From: Theobroma cacao
Lineage: Eukaryota; Streptophyta; Magnoliopsida; Malvales; Malvaceae
Assembly: GCF_000208745.1 (NCBI RefSeq)
Contig: NC_030858.1
Coordinates: forward strand, 9,672,994 to 9,736,993
Length of the DNA: 64,000 nucleotides
Direction of reading: 5' to 3'
Shown here: positions 30,889 through 42,519 of the stretch, piece after piece
Position numbering within the stretch: the stretch's first letter is position 1
Layout: every line of letters begins with the position of its first letter
Position numbers and translations under genes: made by a program
Notes under the pieces: model-generated
What the model was told of the DNA's origin: nothing
The model's input: only the letters and a program-made list of their open reading frames with translations
Databases searched by the model: none

Positions 30889-33800
30889 TGTTAAGTTTTA
30901 GGTTGACTAGAATTCTAAACTTATTTGATTAGGATTCTTGTTTGTGTACAACATTGAGTAGTTGTGTAAAACCCAACTCTATAAACACATGTCATGACAT
31001 ACATGCACTGAGTAGCATGTTATTACGCTAGAAAAGTCCTAAGAATAGACGAAACTCGGTATTGTACCTAACGGTACACTTGAGTTGATTTAACCTCGAA
31101 CTAGTTCAAATAGGAATCGTAGGATGAAATTTAATATTTTACAGTCCAGGAATGACTAAAAATGATTGTTCGGAGTTCGAGGGTTCATTTGAGAAAAAAT
31201 TGGAAATTTTGATGTTCAGGGGTAAAATCGTCATTTTGTCACCTAAGATAATAATTTGATCATGGAGTGAAATTTTTTATCAAGATTAACTATTTGGAGT
31301 ATAATTTAATGATAGGAAGTGAAAAATTTCAATTCCGGCAATTTTCGTAACATAGGGGCAAAACGATAATTTTGTCGTCTCGGGGTAAAAACCGTAATTT
31401 TCACCACCCAAAACTTGTCAAAATTATAGGATTTATTTATTTTTGGTATGAATAACTATGGTATTCTAAGTGGTGAAAAATTGAAGTTTAAAGGACGAAA
31501 TTTAAAAAAGGGCCAATGGGAAAGTGACACATGACACTTTTTAATGATTTAATATTATTTTAATGAAAAGTCAGCCCATTTAAACCCCATATTAAGTGAT
31601 GGCCGGCCATAAGGAGAGAACAAGAGAGAAAATAGAGAGGAAAGGAAGAAAAGAGAAAAACTAAAGGAAACCTAGAAAATTCAAAGGGGAAATCGCGTTT
31701 TTCGACCGTTTACGCTTCTAACAGTAAGATTTTTCGTCTTTAGCTTGATTTCTACCTTTCTTATGCCTTTGTTTCCATTAGCATGCTTGATGAGAGAGAT
31801 TAAACAGTGATATCAAGGGTTGGACGAAATTCAAGGGGGAGGAATTTGAAATTTTTAGGTTTTAATTTTTAGTTAAATTGGTAGTTTTAGTTAGTTAAAT
31901 GTGTATAGAAATCAAATTGGGCAAGAAAGCATGAAATTTTCACAATACCCACCCTTGGCTGAATGTTCAATGATGTACAATAATGATGAACTGATTTTTA
32001 TTCTAAGAGAAATGAAGAAAAAATGATGAAAAATGGTTAAATGTGATAGAAAAACAAAGTGGAAGATTTACCAAATAAATGTCTCATTTTTGACCGAATT
32101 TTTCAAGGAGAAAAGTGAGCTGATTTTGGTGATTTTAGAAGGTTATTGGCTGATATTTAATGGTTAGAAATGTTGGAGAGAAAATGGGACAATTTAGAGC
32201 TAAAATAGAGCGCGTTAGTAATTTATCGGGTAAAGTGCTAAAAATAGGTTAATATCGCGTTTAAGCCGTTTTAGGCTATTGCATTTCATACCATGCATTA
32301 GTATAGGATTTAAGTCAATTATATAGTGATTTAGCATCAATGTGGTAAATTGTGAAATTTTTGCAATGTGTCGAGGAGGAGAGCCTTTCGGTAAAGGCAA
32401 GGAAGTCATACCCGACGAACAGTGATTGGGGCACCTAGAAAGCATTTAATTTGTACAAACGGTGAGTAAACCTATTATTATTGTAAATTATTTAGAGTTT
32501 ATTTTTAAATGCTCTTCATGGATTTTATGAAACGAAAATGAGATTAAAATGGGATTTTTGATGTTTTAGAAATAAATGTGACAAATAAAAATATATTGTG
32601 TTGATTATGAAATTGAGTAATAGAGGCTGCCAATTATTTTGAAATATATATTTTCCTATGAATGGCTTATGATATATGAGTATATGTGGCTATATGTTAT
32701 AATTGTATTGGGAATTTATGTAAGCTGTTTTTTACTATGCAGGGTGGGCAAATAAATAAAAGCCACATTATACTGTCGAAATTTTATTAAAATTGGTGGG
32801 TTTAGTCACTGCAGTGACCGGTTTCCGTGGACTGCTTATTAGAGGGGCAGGGTAAACCCGATTATATAGTTACTCCAGTTGTAGAGGCGAGGAGGGTAAC
32901 TCTCAGGGTAGTATTAGAGCTCACTTCACGTCGAACCCCCACGTGAATGTGTAACTCGGCCAACGCCAAGGAACGGCTTGTTTTCAAAACTAACATGTGT
33001 TTAACATGTAAATATCTTAACAATCTTAGCGGACTCGGTTAGATGCCTCGGTCAAGGTATCCCCGAGGACTAGTTTTGGCTTTAGCCCTGTTTTTAATAA
33101 AAGTTATAAGCCTTAATAACTGTTCTGGTAAATTACTAATATTTTATGGTTTAAGAAATAAATTGAAAACCTTATGAAATGGTTTGTAATTTGTTGTTTA
33201 AACTTGCCTCCATGTTACTCGCCTTTAGATATTTATGATAATGTCTGTTTACTCATTGGGATTCCAAAATCTCACCCACCTCCTTTCCAAATATTTCAGG
33301 CCTGTGGTAGCTTGTAGTTACTGATTTTGTCGAGGATTCCAATTGACCACTCTATCACACAGACAGTAGGTTACTATCACCAACACTTGGTGTAGTTATG
33401 GGCTACTTGTCATTGTAATTATTATTGTACGTTATAACTTTGTAAATTATTGGATGTATGAATTTATTTTACTTCTAAGTTACAAAAGATTTCTTACACG
33501 TGTTTCTATAAATATTGTTTTATATAAAAATGCTATATTTTTATCTTTTGATTTACTTGAGCCGAAAACGACTAGAAATTGTTTAAAACTAATATGTAAG
33601 CCTTACGGGGTTCCGATTGGTATTTCGGGTAATAAGTATCAATCGAGACGTCGCGGAGGTTGTCATGGGCCCGAGGGAGGTTCCGGGTCGTGACAAGTTG
33701 TATGGTTTTAAACTTCTTATTCCACATCGAGTCCTAATCACATTCTACTTTGGACTTTTATACTATAAAAGTGGATTTTAGGCTTTAGAATTGTAAATAG

Positions 33801-34100
33801 TGCTTTGAGAGCTCTAGAGAAGGAACATCTTGTAACTTTGTCTTTTGCTCTAGGTGGAGCTAGAGTGGTTTGGGTGAGTGTTCTTAGGAGATTATTGAGG
33901 AAAAGTGTGCAAGGGATCTTGGGTTGGTTTGGGGAATCATAGAGGTCAATTTATTATACTTTAATTTCTCAATAATAGAAGAACAGTTTCACTTCGTGGA
34001 CGTAGGTAAGAGGCTGAACCACGTAAATTCTTGTGTTTTTTCTATTTGCTTAATTTCTCTAAGTTTTATCTTTGTTGTTTCTTGGTCAGTTTCCACAATA
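30889..34100 (+). repeat. Copia copy A, 3' LTR (split by a solo LTR)
   Basis: The pieces 30889-30964 and 33701-34100 together give about 476 bp matching the 5' LTR. The start is TGTTAAGTTTTAGG, and the end CCACAATA has the final CA decayed to TA. GTGAT at 34101-34105 repeats the left flank at 2418-2422. Confidence 0.85.
30965..33695 (+). mobile_element. Solo LTR (gypsy, GTCGTGACA-end family) in the copia 3' LTR
   Basis: A 2731-bp block with ends TGTAAAACCC...GGGTCGTGACA and perfect AGTTG target duplications (30960-30964 and 33696-33700). No coding frame, primer site or second LTR is present, so recombination between two LTRs is the simplest explanation. A purine-rich GAGAGAAAATAGAGAGG stretch (31615-31690) may be its leader. 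A relative in the opposite orientation begins at 62844. Tekay/Del-type chromoviruses commonly have such ends, but the lineage is tentative. Confidence 0.75.
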
Positions 34101-34105
34101 GTGAT

Positions 34106-35088
34106 GTTATGGGATCATTTATTTTGTGATTCTGGTGCCTTTTGCTTGTTGAGCGATGTTATCTTCTTTATTGCTACCAATTATGTTGTGGTTGGCTGTG
34201 ATAAGTTGATCTACCGATGGTTTCGTGGTTGACTTTAGGTCGTTCACGAACTCTTTTGTGCTAAAAATTTCGATGTTGGGCTTTTTTTTACACAGTAATT
34301 GAATAGTTTGGTTTTTTAGGTGTTGGGATTCCTTTTTTTGTGTGGTTGGTTGGAATTCTTTTTTTTTTTGTTAAAAGTTACACTGGGGAGAGTATCGGTA
34401 TAGGTCAAAAAGGAAAATCAATCAATCGAAANATAATAATAATAATACATATATGCCTGGACTAGGAAAGGTAGAGAAAAAAAGAGACCGCATATGGTTG
34501 GGAAAATCTTCACCTAGTTGTTTTGATTTAGGTTGGATGGCTTAATATATATATATATATATATATAATTGAATAAGTAGAGTTTTCTCTAAATTACGTC
34601 TAGTCAGTTTTTATGAAGCTCTATATTGAATAACATTATTCAAATATTAATGTTCTATGAGCTATTCATTTATCAATAAATTATTCAACTGATTTTATAT
34701 TGCCTATTAACCAAAATTTGCATTATAATCTGACTTTTATCGTGTCACAATTGTAATATTATGATGGCACATATCTATGTATTGGGGATTCCATCCATTG
34801 GCAACAAATTAAGTAAAATTTTAGAGAGAGCTTAAAAAGCCCATGCATTGGCAACAAATTAGTAAAATTTTAGAAAGCAGCAAAAAAAGAAAAAGCTTGA
34901 GTTTTAATAATTTGATTTGAAGCCAGCAACCTTCCTACTTTTTGAGTTTTGATCAAATTATACATCTAATCTTATAATTAAATCCAACTCTGCTTTTATT
35001 TATATACACAATAATCCTAAGGCATTAATTCCCCCTTCCCAGAACTAGGGTTTTGTTCCTCTATTAATCCTAATTCTGAATCCTGATC
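34106..35088. other. Right flank of the copia insertion and FAS1 upstream region
   Basis: This is AT-rich, T-tract-bearing single-copy-looking sequence. It holds a TA microsatellite (34542-34567), one unresolved base (34432) and a short direct repeat of CATTGGCAACAAATT (about 34796 and 34846) followed by GTAAAATTTTAGA. A TATA-like TTTATATACAC lies at about 35000-35010. No gene is recognised before 35089. Confidence 0.5.
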
Positions 35089-35694
35089 ATGGTATCCAAA
35101 TACACCCTAGCCTTGGTTCTTGTTATTGTCCTTGTTCATACTCTGCCTACATTCCAATTATCTGAAATTCCAACGCAACCAAGAGAAGAGCACATCTTGA
35201 TGTTCAAGCCATCAGATACCAACGCCATCATAGAAGTTGATGGGATTATCAAAGCTGTGTGGGATGCTGGCTTCAAGATCATGTCTCTAATTCTCCAAAA
35301 CCATCTCCGCACCGTTGTTCCATTCGGTGGTACGTATCCTGCTGGCTGTCGCCTTTGTTATGCCACAGACAGTGTGACCATATACAACAACAATACAATC
35401 ACCATATTTGCTCCTGTGGACGAATCTTTCTCCGATGATGAAAATTGGAAGGTGTTGGAGTACCAGTTTGTGACTGCCAGGGTCGATAAAGAAGGTTTCG
35501 ATTCAGGATCTGTACAAAGGGGCGTCGAGCTGCTCACATGCGATTCCTATTGCAAAGTCCTTGTTAATGGTTACGGATCCATCAACAATGTTAACATAAC
35601 ACATTGGAACATCTACAATGATGGTCACATCATTGTTCATGGAGTCCAAAATTTTTTCAATTGCAATTTCTGGAAGTCTTCAAAGAATATTTAA
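35089..35694 (+). CDS. Secreted fasciclin (FAS1)-domain protein, FLA-like, single exon
   Basis: 201 residues. The first 23 or so form a typical signal peptide (Leu/Val-rich core, ending near TLPTF), so export to the cell wall or surface is likely. One FAS1 domain spans about residues 45-190, with an H1-like TIFAPVDESF (105-114), LEYQF at the YH-motif position and an H2-like IIVHGVQNFF (181-190). NIT at about 169 and NNT at about 100 are glycosylation sequons. There is no Pro/Ala/Ser-rich arabinogalactan region and no C-terminal GPI-type tail, unlike classical fasciclin-like arabinogalactan proteins. It therefore resembles the short FLA19-21 type. TATA-like sequence lies about 85 bp upstream and AATAAA at about 35859. 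A paralogue follows in tandem. The role is inferred as cell-wall adhesion. Confidence 0.8.
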   Translation: MVSKYTLALVLVIVLVHTLPTFQLSEIPTQPREEHILMFKPSDTNAIIEVDGIIKAVWDAGFKIMSLILQNHLRTVVPFGGTYPAGCRLCYATDSVTIYNNNTITIFAPVDESFSDDENWKVLEYQFVTARVDKEGFDSGSVQRGVELLTCDSYCKVLVNGYGSINNVNITHWNIYNDGHIIVHGVQNFFNCNFWKSSKNI

Positions 35695-36780
35695 TTATTT
35701 CTGAAATTTTATTTGTTTATTTATTTAATTAGAGTTAGATTTTGCTGGTTGTAATTGTTATTATTAGCATTAATTATTAGTCTTAAACTATTGGCTCAAA
35801 GCTAGTTGCACCAGTTTCGTTTACCTGATTTTACATTAATTTGCGTAGCATTGTGTTTAATAAAAGTAGGATCAATTATTGTTGAGAATGCAAAATGTGA
35901 AAGCAATTCCTGAGCAATTAAAGCAGGCTGCTTACATTCTGCTTGTATACTCTGCTAGTAGTTTACCTTGCATTAAAGCTTAGATGTGTGTTACATTCTA
36001 TCAAGTAGTACGCTGTTGACAGATGTTGCTTGAAAGGAATTGAAAATTTAACAAGCTTTTTTAACGAGATTAAAAATTACAATCACTATCAAATAATTTT
36101 CAAATTCAATGTATATAGAATAATAAATACGTGGAAAAAATTAATTAAAAAACTAATTACTTGGTGGTGTGTTTTATTACCTGATTAAATTTGACTTATA
36201 TTATATTTTAAATAAACGATTAGGAAGTGAAAACCTATGCTCATCCAATAGGTCATAATATAACATAAATTGAAGATAAAATAGTTGGCTTGTTAAGATT
36301 GTTGTCACGTGACAAGTGAAGGGATCTAATAAGTTAAATTATACTTCAACTTTTGTGTTTTCAACATAATGTATTGAATTTTTACGGATAATTTTGTTTT
36401 TCTTTTTAATTATGAAGAAGAGGGATTCAAATATGACTCTTTTAAGTAAAGAGAGATATATATACATCCAACATTGAGTCAAATACATAAATCCTAATAG
36501 ATGATTAATTTCAATTTTACAAAATATATGTTAAAAACAAATTATTTAATTAATTAAGAAAAAAAGGACAATAATATACTAACAAGGTGAACTATGATTT
36601 CCATTGGTATTTGGGTTAGGAGTAATTCATTTTTGGTGGGGAACAATAACACCTTTTGATTAATTAAGAGAAAAATACAAGCAACAAAAAAACTATAATT
36701 TCCAGTGGTTCCCCGGCAATTGATGTCAAGTCCAACTATACTTGTACCTAAATAAGAATTTAACCTCTGTTGAGACTCCA
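35695..36780. other. Intergenic region between the FAS1 genes
   Basis: It contains the 3' flank of the first gene with a likely poly(A) signal AATAAA (35859-35864), then AT-rich DNA. No repeat, RNA gene or supported frame is seen. The open frame on the minus strand at 36554-36781 has no protein features. Confidence 0.5.
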
Positions 36781-36782
36781 AT

Positions 36783-36796
36783 CTATATATATTTTA
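36783..36796 (+). promoter_or_regulatory. Candidate TATA box of the second FAS1 gene
   Basis: CTATATATATTTTA lies about 45-55 bp before the ATG at 36839. It is too close to the in-frame ATG at 36803, which is why 36839 is preferred as the start. Confidence 0.45.
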
Positions 36797-36838
36797 TGAA
36801 GTTTGATGGTCACATTAGCCCTTATTTTGTATCGTGTC

Positions 36839-37558
36839 ATGGCTTCCAAGCGTTTCTTTTATTCTATTATCTTCCAGTGCTTCCTCTATGCCATTATCTT
36901 CCTACTTATTTATCGCCCCCAAACTTCACCTAATGAAACTAATACCTCGCAGCATGTCTCGACAGAAAGCGATGGTTTGAGCTGGGACCAGCTTCACTCC
37001 AATTTCAAACCGAGACCAGATAGCCATAAAGTAGTTATACAAGTTGATAAGATCACGAAAGCTCTAAGGCTTACAGGTTTCAAACTTATGGCATTGATTC
37101 TTGACAGAAATCTTCCTTCTCTCATACCTCATGGAGATTCACATTCAGATTTTGGAATCCGAAAAAGTGGTACCTACAAAAAAAATAGTAACACAATTAC
37201 TCTATATAGCGGTCGTAAAATTACCATATTCGCTCCCCCAGATGAGGCTATCTCGTTCAAGAAATGGGAACGAACACATTATCGATATCAAATTGTAGCT
37301 ATGAAAGTCGATAGTGGAGATTTCTCAAACTGCTTAATGCTGCCATCCTTTGATCCACAATGGCCCATGCTTATGGCAAACTACGCTGATGAGATCCCTA
37401 CGATTAACCATGTTAGAATTACCAATTGGAACATCTACAATGATGGCAACGTGATTGTTCATGGGGTGGAGAAAAACTTTAATCCTTGGGTCGCTGCGGA
37501 TATGGTGTTCATCACTTGCTCATATGTAAGACATTATTTTTCTGAAAACCGAGGATAA
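36839..37558 (+). CDS. Fasciclin (FAS1)-domain protein, tandem paralogue, single exon
   Basis: 239 residues from the ATG at 36839. The frame is open from 36803, which would add 12 residues. A hydrophobic segment (about 6-25, FFYSIIFQCFLYAIIFLLIY) serves as signal peptide or membrane anchor. The FAS1 domain spans about 55-215 with an H1-like ITIFAPPDEA (129-138), HYRY at the YH position (147-150) and an H2-like VIVHGVEKNF (205-214). It shares with the upstream gene the order FKP, GFK-MALIL, TIFAP-DE and WNIYNDG-IVHGV, so the two arose by tandem duplication, although they have diverged greatly. A C-terminal extension of about 25 residues replaces the GPI signal. The frame is intact, and expression is unproven. 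Confidence 0.78.
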   Translation: MASKRFFYSIIFQCFLYAIIFLLIYRPQTSPNETNTSQHVSTESDGLSWDQLHSNFKPRPDSHKVVIQVDKITKALRLTGFKLMALILDRNLPSLIPHGDSHSDFGIRKSGTYKKNSNTITLYSGRKITIFAPPDEAISFKKWERTHYRYQIVAMKVDSGDFSNCLMLPSFDPQWPMLMANYADEIPTINHVRITNWNIYNDGNVIVHGVEKNFNPWVAADMVFITCSYVRHYFSENRG

Positions 37559-38141
37559 AATTGTTCTAATATTATTGCTGCTTTTTAGATGAAAATAGGT
37601 GATATTTTAACTTATTTGATTGCTTTCACTGTAAATAATTGTTTTCAGTTTTCGGTATGAAAAACAAAAAAGTATGAATAGTCACATGAATGGTACTAGA
37701 CTATGGTGGTGTTTTCATTTTTTGTTATAAAAAATTTGATAATTTTGTCACCTATATATCAATTTGTTAGTGCAAAACAAAATGAAACATGAGCAATCTT
37801 TGTATCCTTTGGTTTTAATGCATGTTTTCTTGAAATTCCTTCGTACTCTTATATGTTTGTTCTTGTACATATACCATATTATATTTTTTCTGGTTTAGCT
37901 AAACAAGTTTTCCTTTTCGTTTCAAGGCTTACAGAAATTCATAACTCCAAGAAATGAAGCCATCAACAATAACAGGAGAAGAGAAGATGCAGGGATGTAT
38001 TATAATTTGTCAATATATAAAAGAAATTGATTACCGTTAATAGTTTTTTCTTTCTTTCGGTTTTAATGATAGAATAGTTTTTGGTTTTCATTGCTCTCTG
38101 ATTGTGGAGATTTTTTGAGGCTTTTGTGATTCAATTGGATG
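37559..38141. other. Intergenic region left of copy B
   Basis: This is AT-rich, single-copy-looking DNA with no supported gene. The last bases (TTGTGATTCAATTG) differ from the U-box sequence at the equivalent place in copy A. The shared text begins GATGCTTTGCTTTTTTGCC at about 38139-38141. Confidence 0.5.
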
Positions 38142-38174
38142 CTTTGCTTTTTTGCCACATGTTTGATTTGTGAT

Positions 38175-38392
38175 TGTTGAGTTTTAGGTTGACTAGAATT
38201 CTAAATCTTATTTGATTAAAATTCTTGTTTGTGTACAACATTGAGTAGTTGTATGGTTTTAAACTTCTTATTCCACATCGAGTCCTAATCACATTTGACT
38301 TTGGACTTTTATACTATAAAAGTGGATCTTTAGGCTTTGAAATTGCAAGTAGTGCTTTGAGAGCTTAGAGAGGGAACATCTTGTAACTTTGT
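38175..38392 (+). repeat. Copia copy B, 5' LTR, first part
   Basis: 218 bp, the same length as in copy A, ending TTTGT (38388-38392), which is repeated as TTTGT at 62344-62348. This perfect 5-bp duplication brackets the Ogre-like copy B. Confidence 0.85.
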
Positions 38393-40962
38393 TGTCGTTA
38401 CGTGCGGGTCCAGGAACTCAACCGTTAGACGTAGGCCAAAATAGAATAACTAGGAGTCCCCACCAATTTGTTTTATCCATTTTAGGTGTGATTGGTCACC
38501 TATTAACTCGGTTCTAATCAACGAAGTCCTAAATTAATTGTAGATCCGTCGAAAGAACGAGAACTGGTCTACAATTTTTAGAGATGGGTTCGGAAGTGTG
38601 GTTACGCACGGAGAAAGGTTAGCACCTCTGTGACGCCCGTTCCACGAATGGTACCATTCAATCTTAAGTTATCCTATTGTAGCCTACCTTGATTTTATTC
38701 TTGTGTTTTCTTAATCCTTCTTATTAATTAATTCTTTATTATGTTATCTAATTGAATCCTTTATTCGGTTGTACCTATGCACATGATGCAAGTGTAAAAC
38801 GATATCGTGATTTGTTTGTTTTAAATAATGGGGTCGACAATCTTTTATTGGAAAATCATTCGAAAACCATCCCAACGTTTTGGTGAAGTCTCGAAATTTT
38901 CCTCACCTAGAGATATCCTTGGAAGAACTCAAGGGAATCCTATCATTAGAATTCTTGCCCCATTTACACGATAAATGTGGCATGCTATGATAAAAGAAAA
39001 TGATGATATCTACATGCACGCGTTTGTTGATTTAGGTGGTTCATAATACATCCAATTATGTGTTTAATAGTTTAAGGTAATTTATTACCTTGTTTACGTG
39101 TTTATTATTAAAATTTTTCTTTAATGCATGTTATTTGTTTTTTTTTATTATTTATTTATTATTTCATTTTATATTTTTTAAATAATTATTTGAATTAATG
39201 GGTGTTGGAGTATAGAGTTCAGATTTATCCCGACACTTCGATGAAAATCTATCTCGAACTCCACACTTAAAAAATCCACCAGAAAGAGGCAACTCTTTGC
39301 CCCTTTTAGGTAAAATATCTCAAATAGTCATTTCATTTTTCTTATAATTTTTATATTTATATCATGTTGTTTTATATATATATATANNNNNNNNNNNNNN
39401 NNNNNNNNNNNNNNNNNNNNNNNNNNNNNNNNNNNNNNNNNNNNNNNNNNNNNNNNNNNNNNNNNNNNNNNNNNNNNNNNNNNNNNNNNNNNNNNNNNNN
39501 NNNNNNNNNNNNNNNNNNNNNNNNNNNNNNNNNNNNNNNNNNNNNNNNNNNNNNNNNNNNNNNNNNNNNNNNNNNNNNNNNNNNNNNNNNNNNNNNNNNN
39601 NNNNNNNNNNNNNNNNTATGCTTTTATTTTTTTTTTTTTATTCTATTACTATTTTATTTTTTATTATTTTTATTTTCTATTTTCTTTAAAATGAGCATTT
39701 GTGTTATATATATATATATAACCTTTCCTAATATGGTTTAAATTATAACAAAAAAATGCATTTTATTTAACAAAATGGGCTAGACCCAAAATCAATTGAA
39801 ACAAGCCCAAACCAAAAAGAAGGATTATACCTTTCCAAGCTCAGATTAACCCAGCTCAATGACCCACAAAAGCCTAAATCTGCTACGTCGGATCTACTTC
39901 TTGAGGCCCACAAGGTAGAGCTCAAAACGCACCGTTTTGGGTGCTTGTTTGGCGAACTGTAATCCTCCAAAACGGCGTCGTTTTGAAAATCCTAACCCTA
40001 AGTATTTAAACCTTCATTTTCCTTTCTCTTCTCATTTTTTGTCTTTTTTTTCTCTCTCTAGCCGCAACCTTCTCTACCTTCTCTCTAAAACTTTCCCTTC
40101 TCTCTCTCTTCTCCCTCTCTTTTTCCTTTTCACCGATCAATGACTTCTCTCCCTCTTTTTTTCCTTTTCGTCGATCGGTGACTTCTCTGCCTCTCTTTTT
40201 CTTTTCGTCGGTCGATGACTTCTTTTTATTCCATACCGCTGCAGATTGGTGGTCCTAAATCCCAAATCTCCCTTTCTTTGTTGTCGGCTCTCCTACATTC
40301 TCCTTACCACCGTAGATTAGCGAACCTAAATCCCAAATCTCCCTTTCTCTGTCGCCCCCTTTTGCCAACGGCCCTTTTTGTGCCGTCGGCCTCCCACACC
40401 CACATAAATCAACCCCCTTTTTAAAACACTAATTTTCTTTTTTGTTTGTTTTTTTTTTTTGCTCTGTTTTTATTGATTTTGATTTATTGTTTTTATTGTG
40501 GCTATGGTAGTTTGCTGGTAGAATTTAGGACCTTTGGATTTGATTTTGTGATTTTGTTGGTTTTGAGAATGGGATTTTTTGGTGCTTTGTGATATGGAAA
40601 GATTGGGTTTTCTGGGTTATTTCTTGGTTCCTCCCAAAAATCTCTCCTTTGCTTCAAAATTTTTAGGGTTCTTATAGAATCCAGTTGTCCAAAGTTTTAG
40701 ACAATCAGAGAGGGCAATCATGCTCTGTTCAGCATGATTTTCGAGTGGCTTTCAAGTCAAAAACAAATCTGCTGGAAGGATCTTCAAATCCCGACTGCCA
40801 GAGGAGCATTTAATGCTCCGTTTTTGTTGACTGTGGAGGCCATACGGGTCTCCAGACTCTTCTTTCTTTTTTATTTTTTTTATTTTTATTAGATTTATTT
40901 TTTTTATTATTATTTATATTTTTATATATATTTTTTATATTTTTATTGAATGGGTGTCTACA
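38393..40962 (-). repeat. Ogre-like copy B, 3' LTR
   Basis: About 2.57 kb including 230 unresolved bases (39387-39616) at the TA microsatellite. It carries the antisense promoter-like module at about 39800-40015, with the palindrome as AAAACGGCGTCGTTTT. It groups with the copy A 3' LTR by AGTCCCCACC and by absence of the TCTTTACAAGTTC block. Confidence 0.85.
39387..39616. other. Assembly gap (230 N)
   Basis: A run of N inside the copy B 3' LTR, starting in a TA microsatellite. The corresponding part of copy A is AT-rich low complexity (about 3650-3815). Confidence 1.
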
Positions 40963-42519
40963 ATTGCCCCTCTTTGTACATTCTTGAGAATCAAGGATAG
41001 TGCAAAGACGTAAACACCACATTTGATTTATCTCGAAGCCAGTTGATTTAATCAATCAGATCTAGGCTCGACTTATCTTAAAATAAGTTCGATTTAAACA
41101 AAATTGAAATTCCTAGACTTGATCTAGGCTTGACCCATATTAGAGCAAATTCGATTAAAATTCCTAAATTTAATCTAGGTTCGACCTATCTCACAACAGG
41201 TTTGATTTAAAAATTCAAATTCCTAAACTTATTTTAGGCTCAACCTATCTCACAACAGGTTCGATTTAAAAAAAAATTCAAATTCCTAAATTTAATTTAG
41301 GTTTGACCTATCTCATAATAGGTTCGATTTAAAAATTCAAATTCCTAAACTTAATTTAGCCTCGACCTATCTCACAACAGATTTGATTTAAAAATTCAAA
41401 TTTCTAAACTTAATTTAGGTTTAACCTATCTCACAACAAGTTCAATTTAAAAAAATTGAAACTTAATTTAGGCTCGACCTATCTCACAACAAGTTCGATT
41501 TAAAATAAATTGAAAATTCCTAGACTTAATCTAGGCTCGACCTATCTTAAAACAGGTTCGATTTAATTCACGAGGCCAACTTAATTGGGTTAACTTCACA
41601 ATGAAAAACTCAAATCCTTCTAGCAAAGTTTTACGACCTCAACATTTTAGGTCAGGTGGATCCCTACTTTCGAAGCTTGGGACATGAATTAATTTTGATT
41701 CTTGTTTTTGAAAATGACCATGTGCATGGCTAGGCATGTATGCATGATTGAAATGATGGAATGCTTTCATGTTTATGATTCATTAAGGTTCCAAGATCCT
41801 TTTCCTGCTTTATCCAATTTTTCATTGCAGCTTTTAACCATCTTTGTTTGTTTCTTTCTGGTTACTTTAGGAAACTCTAGATTTCCCTTAAGCATCCTCT
41901 CTTTTGACATTTGACTTTTTGCTTAGGTTTAAAACTTTGCCATTCTTTTTCCTCATCATTAAGTCTTTGCTGAACAATGAGTGTAATTTCTTGCTTAATT
42001 AGCTTATTCCTTTTACCAGTCAGCATTTATTTTATGACAATCATTATGTGAAACCATGGGATGGTAAAGAACAAAGAGGTTGAAATAGATAAGAAAATGG
42101 AGTTTCATATATAAGAGTTCAAATAATTCCAAGAAAAGAGAATTTACAGAGCAAATATTAGATCTTTTTAAGTAATGAACACTCAAACCATTCAGAAAAA
42201 CCAATTTGATATTCGACTTCAAGAATTGTCCTTGATTGATGCTTTGAGCAAATCTATAGGTTGTAGACTCCCTAACTTCCCCTTGTTTTGGAAATTGTGG
42301 AGCTTTATTCATAGTGTATTTTTACCTCAATTCTGTACTCCATTTGGGCTGACATTTCGTTCTAACTTCCTGCCTTTTGGCCTCAAGCCGCCCTTTTTGG
42401 GTTTTTAGCATGAGCCTCCTCCTTTGGGTATGAGTTGTCCTTTTTCTGGTTTTCAACACAAACCCCTTCCATTTTTATTCATATTATATATTTTTTATTA
42501 TTTTTTTCTTCTTCTTTTT
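40963..42519 (-). other. Ogre-like copy B 3' untranslated region with purine tract
   Basis: On the minus strand the tract next to the LTR is ACAAAGAGGGGCAAT. It includes the nine-unit tandem array at 41055-41575. Frames such as 42013-42312 parallel those of copy A but show no protein features. Confidence 0.7.
41055..41575. repeat. Tandem array, about 59-60 bp unit, nine copies (copy B)
   Basis: Counterpart of 7840-8356 with the same unit number. One unit near 41455 is shortened by about 10 bp relative to copy A. Confidence 0.85.

Larger units (their letters stand above)
2423..34100 (+). mobile_element. Copy A: Tnt1/Tork-like Ty1/copia element, internally deleted and carrying nested insertions
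   Basis: The left end TGTTGAGTTTTAGG (2423) is preceded by GTGAT (2418-2422). The right end CCACAATA (34100) is followed by GTGAT (34101-34105), a perfect 5-bp target duplication across almost 32 kb. With the nested elements removed it has LTRs of about 480 bp and only about 1.64 kb of interior: an initiator-Met primer site, gag, zinc knuckle and protease. Integrase, reverse transcriptase and RNase H are missing, so it could move only with help in trans. Several stop codons now interrupt gag. It was the target for the Ogre-like element (2641-28986) and for a solo LTR (30965-33695). Confidence 0.85.

Noticed and set aside
36554..36781. Minus-strand 75-codon frame between the FAS1 genes
   Set aside because: AT-rich random composition overlapping the promoter of the second FAS1 gene. 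No family features.
2392..38141. Independent insertion of two Ogre elements at a copia LTR hotspot
   Set aside because: The shared LARD junction and the grouping of 3' LTRs and 5' LTRs across copies require a common ancestor that already carried the nested structure.
39364..39741. 125-codon frame across the first gap
   Set aside because: It is again produced by unresolved bases in AT-rich LTR.
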